From Hygrophila difformis (taxonomy: Eukaryota > Streptophyta > Magnoliopsida > Lamiales > Acanthaceae): 64,000 bases of DNA. The notes beneath the pieces were generated by a model, which saw only the letters and a list, made by a program, of their open reading frames with translations, made no database searches and had not been told where the DNA came from. Below, piece by piece: positions 31,584 to 42,200 of the stretch. The stretch lies in the NCBI GenBank assembly GCA_030278955.1, contig JAOANR010000002.1, forward strand, positions 25,654,057 through 25,718,056. Reading direction: 5' to 3'. A program made the translations under genes and the position numbers. How positions within the stretch are numbered: position 1 is the first letter of the stretch; each line of letters begins with the position of its first letter.

Positions 31584-31792
31584 GAAATGTATTCCGAATG
31601 AATAAATAAACATATTCAAATTGTTTTGAACTACGTTATGGCTTGATCCCTTTACCGGGTACGTAGGCAGCTTAGAAGTTTTAATTCTAAGTTCAGTCGC
31701 AACATAATAAAACAAACACAAGACCTTAGCACGAGACAAGAAAAGCCGAAACACAACTTCGAGGACGAAGTTGATTCTTAAGGAGGGTAGAC
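31584..31792 (+). promoter_or_regulatory. Rest of the G3 spacer and module 2
   Basis: Continuation of the G3 spacer after T1, including GGGTACGTAGGCAGC. It ends with hairpin CAACTTCG-AGGA-CGAAGTTG (31754-31773) and polypurine tract TTAAGGAGGGTAGAC (31778-31792), directly followed by the 3' LTR. Confidence 0.88.
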
Positions 31793-34565
31793 TGTAATAC
31801 CCGAGAATTTTCCAACATAAAATAAAACAATAATTAAATAAATAAATAATAAATAAAATAAATACTATAAATAAATAAACAAATCCAGCAAATAAAAGAA
31901 ATAAATAAAGATAAGGAAATGAGAAATGAGATTTTTACTTAAAAAGGAATTAAAGGAATTTAATTCAGTAAAAGGATGGATAAATGGTACACCAAAACCC
32001 GACACTAATGAACTCGAGTATTCGAGTCCAAAACATCCAATTATACTGAGAATAAAATTAGAGAGAAAGTATGAACCCGAATATACCCCGGAAATCGGAA
32101 TTCGGGAGCATAGAGGGATAGAAACCCGAAAGAGAGGCGGAAAAGCACGACGGATCGCACGACCCGCCCGGACCGAAGTCCAGGCGAAGTTGGCGCGGTG
32201 GCCGCGCGGTGGAGGGCGATTAGCGCGCCACGACCGCGCCACTTCACAGATTCGTTTGTTGCGTGAATCTCTCGCCCGAACGCGGATTTTTCGACTTTCG
32301 GTTGAACATATCTCGACTCAAGACGCTTGGGGTCAGATCTTGGACGCCCTAGGTCTTAAATATCTATAAATAAACCCTCTTGGGAGCCCCGAACATCTTT
32401 ACAAAACCCTACGAAATCTCTCTACACACACAACCATAATTCCGGAGTCGTCGGAGGCACAAAACCGAATCAAGGGACTGACTTGGACGAAAATTAGGAG
32501 TCTTCGATCATCGGGGTAAGATTCGAACCATTCTTGTTCATTCTTTTCCATTCAAGATTCGAAAACGAATCCTAATTAAATCTCTTTCCTATTCTAAACC
32601 CCGATCCGGACGCGTTGAGGAAAAACGAAGGATCTCGGAGGGAGAACGGAGAACGTGGAAGCCACGCCTCCGAATCATCGAGCCGAGACATCCGTAAATC
32701 TGTAAGTTAACACTTACATGGTTTTGGGAGTAGTAAAAATATTCAAATCTAGAAACTTGAGCAAATCTTTCGTAAATCTGTCCATATGTGATTTTTAACG
32801 GCGCAACAGTTTTGTCTAATTTTTCCGAACCTTAAAACGACTCCAAACGGAAAAACTTAAAACTCGAAAAACGTTCCTAAGACATAGATCTATGTACTGT
32901 AAAATTTTCATAATTTTTCATCGTGTTTTGATATCCGAAAACGACCACAAACAGACCTGCCTTGAGTTTAGATCTTGAAACGGTGGCAGAACTTTAGTTC
33001 GAACTTGTTGGTGATTTCTACCGTGGATCTAGACCGATCTAGGCTTAGCGTTGAACATAAGAGTTGTAGATCTATGCGTTAAGAAGACCTCCGTAAATTT
33101 TCAGAATTTTTCGTGATGATTTGATATATGAAATCCACCCGAAACCGAACTGCTAGGATGTGGATCTTGAAATCTTGACAGATTCTTGGCCCGAACTTGT
33201 TGGCGTTTTTGACAATAGAAATAGGATGAACTAGATCTTTTGCTGAACATGAAACTTGTAGATATATGTTTTAAGATGATCTCTGTCAAATTTCGTTAAT
33301 TTTGGAGTTGATTTGCTATGGTAGAATTCGAAATCTCTAAACTGTGACCTAGGAAATTCGGACAGATTTATACTTCTGTGAAAATTAGTGTTTTTGACCT
33401 ATTTAGGTATCTCGGATTGAAAAGGTTAAAACACGAAAGTTGTAGATCTTGACGTTTTGGAGTCAGACGCGAAATTTCGGAATTTTTGAAATTAAATCTG
33501 ATTTTAGACGCATTTTAGATTAAACTGTGGTTGACCGAGTCAAATCTTGAACTCCTGATGAAACTCGTGAAATTTGCGAAACTTGTTTGACCTGCGGGTT
33601 CGATTCCCCAGGATGTCTGTGTCAAACCTTGCGGGTTCGATTCCCCAGGGTGTGTTTGAGTTCTTGCGGGTTCGATTCCCTAAGGGCGATTGTATGTTCT
33701 CTTGCGGGTTCGATTCCCCAGGATGTCCGTGTCAAACCTTGCGGGTTCGATTCCCCAGGGTGTGTCTTTCTGCGGGTTCAATTCCCCAGAATATGTGTTG
33801 ATTCCTACGGGTTCGATTCCCTAGGATGTATGTGAGTTCTTGCGGGTTCGATTCCCCAAGGGCAATTGTTTGTTTTCTTGCGGGTTCGATTCCCCAAGAA
33901 TAAATTATACTAGATTATATCGAATAAAAGAGGGATAGTGAAATCCTGAAATACTTAAATAGTTTCCTTATTTAAATTATGCCTTTAAATTATGTCTTGT
34001 GATTATTTTATCATGTTGTTGAATTATGATCTTATGGAAATCCCTGTCTATTTAATTACGCAATTAAATTATTATTAGTTGGATAAATTAAATCATGGAT
34101 ATTATGCACATGTTTTTAAATTTAATTAAAGGCTTTGAAACCTCACAATCATGTTTGTGTTAACTTACTCAGCACGTAGTGCTGACCAAACCATTTTTAT
34201 TTCTTTTTCTTCCAGAGTTGAGAATTATGCATCGTCATATGCATACACGGGAAGCTTGGGATGATATATTATATTTGAACTCTTGTATTAGACTAGATCT
34301 TGCATGAACGGGCCTGTCTAACCCGTGATTAGGCCATGTTGGCCCTATATTTAAATTCCGCTGCGATACATATATGTAAATATTATTTTCCGCTGCAACT
34401 TTGATGTACTATTTTAAAATTATATATAAATGGGTTGTTTAAATATTTTAAATTCTGAAAAACCATAGCCTTGCATCTCTTTAGCAAGCTCGGAGAAACC
34501 GTGTCTTGCTAGGGAGGTGTGGTGGTGACATCCCGACCTGGGTGACCAAAAACCGGGGTGTTACA
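31793..34565 (+). repeat. 3' LTR of G3
   Basis: 2773 bp, collinear with 6172-8940. TATAAATA at 32365-32372. B-box array at 33592-33898. Ends GGGGTGTTACA, followed by the TSD TGAAT. Confidence 0.93.
33592..33898 (+). repeat. B-box-like tandem array, G3 3' LTR (9 units)
   Basis: Nine units in the same order as the 5' copy; eight contain GGTTCGATTCC exactly and one reads GGTTCAATTCC. A few spacer differences distinguish the two arrays, as expected for an LTR pair that has aged about 1%. Confidence 0.86.
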
Positions 34566-34570
34566 TGAAT

Positions 34571-34691
34571 ATTTTAAATTCTGAAAAACCATAGCCTTGC
34601 ATCTCTTTAGTAAGCTCGGAGAAACCGTGTCTTGCTAGGGAGGTGAGGCGGTGACATCCCGACCTGGGTGACCAAAAACCGGGGTGTTACA
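34571..34691 (+). repeat. Last 121 bp of the G2 5' LTR
   Basis: Sequence from ATTTTAAATTCTG to GGGGTGTTACA, continuing the LTR interrupted at 6171. It looks like a tandem copy of the end of the G3 3' LTR, but the TSD TGAAT shows it belongs to G2. Confidence 0.92.
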
Positions 34692-34694
34692 AGT

Positions 34695-34771
34695 TGGTAT
34701 CAGAGCCCAGAATATTTTAAAGCTATTCATTTGAAAGAAAATATCTGATACCAAAGTTGGTATCAGAGCCC
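34695..34771 (+). promoter_or_regulatory. Duplicated primer-binding site of G2
   Basis: TGGTATCAGAGCCC at 34695-34708 and 34758-34771, again with a 63-bp period. The unit between them ends TCTGATACCAA, the inverse of the primer site. G2 has two copies, G3 three and G1 one. Confidence 0.87.
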
Positions 34772-35405
34772 GGCTATTTTAAACTATTTTTTTTAAACCA
34801 TTACTATTTTTAAACTACTATTAATATTTTGACTATTATTTTAAATTTTAAAGTATTATTTCCATGGAAAAAAAATTTTATTTTAAAACCCATTGAAAAT
34901 TATATATATAGTGCATGAATTATTTTTGGGGGGAAATCATCATTTGCATTTGCATATTGCATCTCTTTTATGAAGAGAACTTAGAATCTTGGCGAATTTC
35001 AACTTAGAATCTTGGCGAATTTTAACTTAGAATCTTGGCGAAGTTAATCTAGAATCTTGGCGAATATTAACTTAGATCTTTTGCTTGCACTAGGTGACTT
35101 AGACGCTTGACATCAAATTAGACACGCTCTAGAGACTGATCTTGCCTTAGTTCTAGATCGCGTTCATCTAAGCGCACACCTACGAATTCTCGGCCTTAGC
35201 CATTCCTACTCTTGTACGAATTAGAAAATTTCATCATGTGGAACAATAAAAATCAAGTTTTATTAAAACACTCTTTATTCCAAAAATCTTGTTTGGTTTC
35301 CCAAACAACAAATCCGAAAATTCGAAATTTGAAATTTACGAAACGTCTTGTTCGAGCGATCTATCTAAACAAAGATAAGCTAATCTATACACGTTATAAC
35401 AGAAA
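34772..35405 (+). other. Leader of G2
   Basis: Collinear with the G3 leader. Four copies of the GAATCTTGGCGAA unit at 34977-35079. The ORF at 35212-35436 is short and unsupported. Confidence 0.72.
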
Positions 35406-36479
35406 ATGGCACCTAGGAGAAAACCAAGGAAGGTGAGTCCAAACGGCACTGACGCTAACCTTTCCAACACGCCCAACAACAGTGAGAGTCCTCAGAACCT
35501 AGGAGAGCAAGTGCCTCAAGCGCCCAATAATATGGAAGCACGTTTAAAAACGATAGAGGGAATCCTAGTAGCATTAGGGAATGCGGAGGCGCATAGGACA
35601 CCTGCAGCAGTACCTCCGCCCGTAGCTCAAACCAACTATCTAGCGTTGGTGAATCCCTATCAACCACCACGCTATGATGGGCAGGAGGATCCCGCCAAAC
35701 TAGAGGGGTGGATCCGTACATTTGATAAGCTCTTGGATGCTATCAAATGTCCTGATGAGGCAAAGACACGAGTAGCAACCTACTACTTAGGAGGCGAAGC
35801 CGATGAGTGGTGGCAAAACCTCCAGAGGAATTTATAGGAAGCTGAAGAAGCTTATTCGTGGACTAGACTTAAGGAGGGCCTGAGGGACCGATTCTACCCC
35901 ATGAGCACCAAGGCGGCAATGTACGAAGAGTTTTTATCACTGAAGCAAGAGGGACGGACGGTGCAGGAGTATTACACCCGGTTTAAGGAGTTGATATGAT
36001 TTTCTACGAGGATAGTACCAACCGACTCTGACAAGGCTCAGAAATTCGAGATGGGTCTGAACTTTAGTATCCGGGAGATACTTGCAGTAGGACAATTCAC
36101 GAACCTGCAGACGGTTTATGATCGATCTGTAGCAATTGATCGAGTCCAGCAACTGAAGCGTAAGGAAAATGGGGAGTTGAGAAATGACTCACAAGGATTT
36201 GAGAAGAAGAATCGGAGCAATAACGGTGGACAAGATAGGAACGAGAATAAGGATTTCTATAATGGGAGAAATGGCATACGTCGTACAGTCGTACCACGTT
36301 GCCCACAGTGCCATCAAGCCCATCTGGTGCGCGAATGCCCAACGCGCGGGACTTGTTATAGATGTGGTGGGGGAGACCACATGATTAGAGAATGTAATGT
36401 TCGTGAGGAGATGATTGAGAAGAGGCTAGATTTGGTAAACCCTCAACAAGGAGATCAAGGAAGAGCGGTAGGACGATGA
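35406..36479 (+). pseudogene. gag: gag of G2 with two in-frame stops
   Basis: Same protein as in G3, about 90% alike, starting at ATG 35406. The frame is kept throughout but interrupted by TAG at 35835-35837 (after DEWWQNLQRNL) and TGA at 35997-35999, both inside the gag domain. Zinc knuckles CPQCHQAHLVREC and CYRCGGGDHMIREC are intact. After the stop at 36479 a remnant of the start of pol is readable (DVDQADVPTQ, like INEADVP in T1), then the common deletion junction. Both stops are single-base changes relative to G3, consistent with decay after insertion. Confidence 0.92.
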
Positions 36480-36560
36480 AATGATGTTGACCAAGCTGAC
36501 GTGCCAACTCAATGAGGTCGAAGGCAATGATACCCGAACCTTTTGAGAATAATAAGTAGG

Positions 36561-36600
36561 CAGTTATGGGGACATAACTGAAGTCCTAAGGGGGAGAGGA
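36561..36600 (+). promoter_or_regulatory. Module 1 of G2
   Basis: Perfect CAGTTATG-GGGA-CATAACTG at 36561-36580, polypurine CCTAAGGGGGAGAGGA to 36600, then TGTAATACCCCG. Preceded by AATAATAAGTAGG, as in G3. Confidence 0.85.
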
Positions 36601-36837
36601 TGTAATACCCCGTAAGATAGACATTTATTTTTGACAATATGTATTCCGAATAAATAAATAAACAAATTCAAGTTGTTTTGAACTATGTTATGGCTTGATC
36701 CTTTCACAGGGTACGTAGGCAGCTTAGAAGTTTAAATTCTAAGTTCAGTCACAAAATAATAAAATAAATAAAAGGATTACACGAGAAAAGCCGAAACACA
36801 ACTTCGAGGACGAAGTTGATTCTTATGGAGGGTAGAC
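36601..36837 (+). promoter_or_regulatory. Spacer and module 2 of G2
   Basis: Complete, uninterrupted 237-bp copy of the spacer that is split by insertions in G1 and G3. It ends with hairpin CAACTTCG-AGGA-CGAAGTTG (36799-36818) and the tract TTATGGAGGGTAGAC, in which a T breaks the purine run compared with G1 and G3. Confidence 0.86.
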
Positions 36838-39506
36838 TGTAATACCCGAGAATTTTGCAACATAAAATAAATAAATAAATAAATAAAAATAATAAATAAA
36901 CAAACATGATAAGTAGATAAAGAATCATAAGAGATGAGAAATGGAATTTAAATTAAAAAGGAATCAAGATTTCGAGAACCCGGGAAGCCGAAGTCAATTT
37001 AATCAAATAAATGGTCACACGTGAACCCAACATCGATGGACTCAATAACTCGAGTCCACATGTAAATTTAGACCCGAATAAAATGACGATAGGAAATAGG
37101 AGACGAAGATATCCCGGAAATCCGAATCCGAGAACATAGAGGGTTAGAAGTCCGAAAGAGAGGAGGAAAAGCGCGACGGATGGCACGACCCGCCCGGACC
37201 GGAGTCCAGGCATGAGTGGCGCGGTGGCCGCGCGGTGGTTGGCTTGGGGGCGCGCCACGGCCGCGCCAACTGGAAGAAACGACCCGTGCGAGATTTACTC
37301 GCCCGAATCCGGATTTTCCGACTTCGGTTGAACACCATTCGGCTCAAGACTCTTAGAGGTAGACATTGGACGTCCCAAGGTCATGTTTGCCTATAAATAA
37401 CACTTTCGAAAAGCTCCGAACACTTTTCAAAACCCTACGATACTCTCTATACACAAAACCTTAGATCCGGAAGTCATCGGAGGCACCAAAACCGAGCGGG
37501 GACTGCCGTGGACGAACTCGGATCCCTTCTAACGCTGTGGTAAGTAGATCTGTTCATCTATCTCGTTTTTAATTCAAAAACGAAACCCTAATTCTCTTCT
37601 TTTCTTCTTTACACCCCGAATCGGATCTAGAACGTAGAACCCGACGAACGGAGAGGATAAACGGTGGACTGGAAGCCACGCCTTCGAAATAGACGATCCC
37701 GGACATCTACAAATCTGTAAGTTAACCTTACTATGGTTTTGGGCGAATTAAAATACACCTAACGTAAAGATCTAATCAAGAAACTAAAAATCTGTCTATA
37801 TGAAAAACCCTACGGTGCAGCGTTTTTGCGTGAATTTTTCGAACCCTTAAAACTATTCAAACGAGAAAGCTTAAAACACAAAAAACATTCCTAAGGCTTA
37901 GATCTATCTCCTGTAAAATTTTCGGAATTTTTCATGTTGTTTTGAGACCTGAAACCCACCCAAAACCGAACTGCATTAAATCTGGATCTTGGAATTCTTG
38001 ACAGAACTTTAGTTCGAACTTGTTGGTGATTTTTACCTTAGATCTAGACCGATCTAGGATTGGTGTTGAACATAAGAATTGTAGATCTATGAGTTTAGAA
38101 CATCTCTGTAAAAGTTTATAATTTTTCGTTAAGATTGGACCTCCGAACCTGAGCCGATCCGATCTGCGTTCGTACCGAAATCAAGAAACTTGAACAAAAT
38201 TAGTTTCGAACTTGATGACGTTTTTGACATTAGATCTAAACTGATTTGGAACTTTAGCCGAAGATGAAAGTTGTAGGTATATGTCTTAGGTATCTCTCTG
38301 TAAAATTTCATCAAATTTGGAGTTAGTTTGCTATGGTAGATCTTGAAACCTTGAAACTGATGTCAGAATTTTCGGACAGATTAATATCCTATTAAAGGTT
38401 GACATTTTTCACCTACTTCCGTATCTCGGATTGAAAAACTTAAAACATGAAACTTGTTCATCTCTGTGTTTGGGAGTTACCGGTAAATTTTCAGAATGAT
38501 CCGGCTTAAAATGTGTTTTTATATATTTTTGGAGCAAAACACCGACTAGTGAAATTATATGTTGAAACGTGTGATATTTGTGAAACTTGTTTTGGCCTTG
38601 CGGGTTCGATTCCCCAGGGTGTATGTTTTCCTGCGGGTTCGATTCCCCAGGATGTCCGTGTCAAACCTTGCGGGTTCGATTCCCCAGGGTGTATGTGAGT
38701 TCTTGCGGGTTCGATTCCCCAAGGGCGATTGTCTGTCTTCCTGCGGGTTCGATTCCCCAGGATATGTGTTGATTCCTATGGGTTCGATTCCCTAGGATGT
38801 ATTTGAGTTCTTGCGGGTTCGATTCCCAAAGGGCGAACTATACTAGATCATATTGAACAAAAGTGGAAGAATGGAATCCCGAAATACTTGAATATTTTCC
38901 CTATTTAAATTATGCCTTTAAATTATATCTTGCGATTATTTTATCATGTTGTTGAATTATGATCTTATGGAAATCCTTGTCTTTTGAATTATGCAATTAA
39001 ATTATTATTAGGTGGATAAAATTAAATCATGTCTTGTATGAACATGTTTTCTTTAAATCTAATTAAAGGCTTTGAAACCTCATAATCATGTCTGTGTTAA
39101 CTTACTCAACAAATATTTGCTGACCAAACCATACTTTTTCCCCTGTTTCTTTCAGAGCTGAAGAATATGCATCATCATATGCATTCATGGGAATGTCGGG
39201 GAACACTTTATTCTTAAATTTTGTTTTAGACTAGACCTTGCATGAACGGGCCTGTTTAACCCGTGATTAGGCCATGTTGGCCCTATTTTTATATTCCGCT
39301 GCATTATATATGTAAATATTATTTTCCGCTGCAACTTTGATGTATTATTTTTTTTAAAAATTATATATGAATGGGCTGTTTGAATATTTTAAATTCTGAA
39401 AAACCATAGCCTTGCATCTCTTTAGTAAGCTCGGAGAAACCGTGTCTTGCTAGGGAGGTGTGGCGGTGACATCCCGACCTGGGTGACCAAAAACCGGGGT
39501 GTTACA
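36838..39506 (+). repeat. 3' LTR of G2
   Basis: 2669 bp, TGTAATACCCGAG...GGGGTGTTACA, TATAAATA at 37392-37399, B-box array at 38599-38830. It lacks the hAT insert of the 5' LTR, which gives the empty site for that transposon (single TTAGAAGT near 37144). Confidence 0.93.
38599..38830 (+). repeat. B-box-like tandem array, G2 3' LTR (7 units)
   Basis: Seven units, all with GGTTCGATTCC; first at 38603-38613, last at 38816-38826. The second unit is exact here but mutated in the 5' copy. Confidence 0.86.
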
Positions 39507-39638
39507 CGTAGGCAGCTTAGAAGTTTTAATTCTAAGTTCAGTCACAAAATAATAAAATAAACAAAAGGATTAGTTCCTAACACGAGAAAAGCCGAAACAC
39601 AACTTCGAGGACGAAGTTGATTCTTAAGGAGGGTAGAC
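39507..39638 (+). promoter_or_regulatory. Rest of the G1 spacer and module 2
   Basis: Starts with the TSD copy CGTAG, continues with GCAGCTTAGAAGTTTTAATT, and ends with hairpin 39600-39619 and polypurine tract 39620-39638. It joins to 2856, showing that G2 was inserted into G1. Confidence 0.9.
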
Positions 39639-42200
39639 TGTAATACCCGGGAATTTTGCAACATAATATAAAATAAATAAATATAATAAATAAATAAAGA
39701 ATCATAAGAGATGAGAAATGGAATTTAAATTAAAAAGGAATCAACATTCCGAGAACCCGGGAAGCCGAAGACAATTTGATCAAATAAATGGTTACACGGA
39801 AACCCAACACCGATGGACTCCATAACTCGAGTCCAAATGTAAATTTAGATCCGAATAAAATTAAGATAGGAAATCGGAACCCGAAAATATCCCGGAAATC
39901 CGAATCCGAGAACATAGAGGGATAGAAGTCCGAAAGAGAGGAGGAAATGCCCGATGGATCGCACAACCCGCCCGGACCGAAGTCCAGGCGTGGGCCTCGC
40001 GGTGGCCGCGCGGTTTTTGGCCAAACGGCGCGCCATGGCTGCGCCATCGGACAGATTCGCCCGTTGCGAGATTTACTCGCCCGAATCCGGATTTTTCGAC
40101 TTCGGTTGCTCACCTTGCGACTCAAGACATCCTAGGGCTGCCTTTGGACGACCTTTAGGTCCTTTACATATATAAATAACCATCCTAATCAGCCCCATAC
40201 ACTTTACAAAACCCTACGAAATCTCTCTACCCGATAAACCCTAATTCCGGAGTCGTCGGAGGCACAAAACCGAACAAAGGAACTGACTTGGACGAAATTT
40301 GGAGGCTTCTATCGTCTTGGTAAGATCCGATCTATTCCTCTTTCCATTCTTGATTCGAAAACGAATCCTAACTTAATCTTTTTCCATTCTACACCCCGAT
40401 CCGGATCGAGAGCGAAGAACCCGACGGAATCAAGGAGATAAACGGTGGACTGGAAGCCACGCCTCCGAATCGACGAGCCGGGACAACCGTGAATTTGTAA
40501 GTTAATCTTACTATGATTTTGGGCAATTTAAAATACACCTAACGGAACGATCTAATCAAGAAACCTAAAAGTCTGTCAACCCGAAGGAAACCACAGCGCA
40601 GCAGACTTGCGTGATTTTTCCGAACCTTTAAATCTGTTCAAACGGGAAAACGTAAAACATGAAAAACGTTCCTAAGACATAGATCTATCTACTGTAAAAA
40701 TTTCATAATTTTTTCATCGTGTTTTGATATCCGAAAATGACCGCAAACAAACCTCCCTTCGAGTTAGATCTTGAAATGGTGATAGATTCTTTATCCGAAC
40801 TTGAGGTTGATTTTTACCTTAGATCTAGACCGATTTAGGATTGGCGCTAAACATAAGAGTTGTAGATCTATACGTTAAGAATACCTCTGTAAATTTTTGG
40901 AATTTTCGTTGAGGTTTGATATCATAATTCGACTCCAAACCGAACTGTTCTAAATTTAGATCTTGAAATCTTGACAGATTCTTGGCCCGAACTTGTTGGC
41001 GTTTTTAACAATAGATATAGGGTGAATTAGATCTTTTGTTGAACATGAAACTTGTAGATATATGTCTTAAGCATCTCCCTGTAAAATTTCATAAAATTCG
41101 GAGTTAGTTTGATATGGTAGATCTCGAAATTTAGGAACTGCTGTCGTAAAGATTCGGACAGATTTGTAACCTGTTAGAAATTGACATTTTTGACTTACTT
41201 CCATATCCCGGATCGAAAAACTTAAAACATGAAACTTGTTCATCTCCGTGGTTTCGAGTCACCGGTCAAATTTCAGAATTTTTGGACTTGAAACCGATTT
41301 ATAGTTAATTTTGGAGTAAACTGAGGTTTTGACCAAGTCAAATCTTGAAAATCTTGTAGAAAAGGATTTTAAATGAATATCGGAGCGAATAGCGTCCGGA
41401 AATAGTATATTTTGAGGAACTTACTAAATTTGGAAAATGGGTCTTTCTAAAAAAAGAGAAGATTAGAACATTGGGGTTTATGACTAAGCTGGATACTGTC
41501 AATTTTGTCTACGGCTTGGGACATAAGAGCCCAAGTGTATGGCTAGTGGACATAAGGGCCCTAGCGACATATTGATTGTATGGTCAGTAGACGTAATGAA
41601 CCTATTAAAAAGATTGACCATGATACTCGTGGACATAAGAGCCCGAGCGTAAGGCTGGCGGACATAAGAGCCCTAGCGATGGTGATCTGTGAAAGAAACA
41701 AAGCGAGACGTTTGTTTAAATTAAATTCCGATTAAATTGTGCTTTTGAATTTATGTCAATTTATTTAATTACTTTGCAAGCTATATTTATGATCTTATGA
41801 AATCCCTGTCTTTTAAATTATGCAATTAAATTATTATTAGATACATAAATTAAATTATGGGGTATTATGCACATGTTTTCTTTAAATCTAATTAATGGCT
41901 TTGAAACCCCATAATCATGTATGTGTTAACTTACTCAGCAAGGTTTTGCTGACCAAACCATGTTTTCCCCTTTTCTACAGAGTATGAAGAATATGCATCA
42001 TCATATGCATGCATGGGATATTTGGGAAAATATTATTTTCTGTGATTATTCTATTCTTAGATATAAATTGCATGAACGGGCCTGTTTAACCCGTAATTTG
42101 GCCGTGTTGGCCCAATTTTAAATTCTGCTGCATTATACATATGTAATTATTACTTTCCGCTGCAACTTTGATACATTATTTTTAAATTATATTACGATGG
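39639..42200 (+). repeat. 3' LTR of G1, interrupted by G4
   Basis: Starts TGTAATACCCGGGAATTTT. TATAAATA at 40171-40178. At the place where G2 and G3 have B-box arrays it carries four GGACATAAGAGCCC motifs (41519-41678). It stops at 42200, where G4 begins; the last 132 bp known from 631-762 are not found further on. Confidence 0.9.
41519..41678 (+). repeat. GGACATAAGRGCCC repeats in the G1 LTR
   Basis: Four copies in two pairs, separated by a segment of about 75 bp. Partly visible at the start of the window (73-121). Same LTR position as the B-box arrays of G2 and G3 but unrelated sequence. Confidence 0.75.

Larger units (their letters stand above)
6172..34565 (+). mobile_element. G3: gag-only Tekay-type LTR retrotransposon with intact gag
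   Basis: Inserted in the G2 5' LTR with a perfect TSD TGAAT (6167-6171 and 34566-34570). LTRs: 6172-8940 (2769 bp) and 31793-34565 (2773 bp), about 1.3% different over the first 300 bp. Order: 5' LTR, three primer-binding sites, leader, intact gag (9838-10902), module 1 (10911-10950), spacer, module 2 (31754-31792), 3' LTR. T1 interrupts the spacer. No trace of pol is left. With undamaged LTRs, primer site and gag, it is the best candidate here for a recently mobile gag-only copy. Confidence 0.93.
2857..39506 (+). mobile_element. G2: gag-only Tekay-type LTR retrotransposon
   Basis: Plus-strand element with TGTAATACCC...GGTGTTACA LTRs and a perfect 5-bp TSD CGTAG (2852-2856 and 39507-39511). 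Its 5' LTR is 2857-6171 plus 34571-34691, split by G3; the 3' LTR is 36838-39506. Without the hAT insert and its duplicated 8 bp the 5' LTR is 2668 bp, against 2669 bp for the 3' LTR. Internal parts: two primer-binding sites (34695-34771), a broken gag (35406-36479) and two hairpin/polypurine modules. There is no pol. Seven differences in the first 305 bp of the LTR pair suggest roughly 2% divergence. Confidence 0.93.

Noticed and set aside
34440..34691. Apparent tandem duplication of an LTR end (two copies of about 120 bp)
   Set aside because: Explained by nesting: the first copy ends G3's 3' LTR, the TSD TGAAT follows, and the second copy is the rest of G2's 5' LTR.
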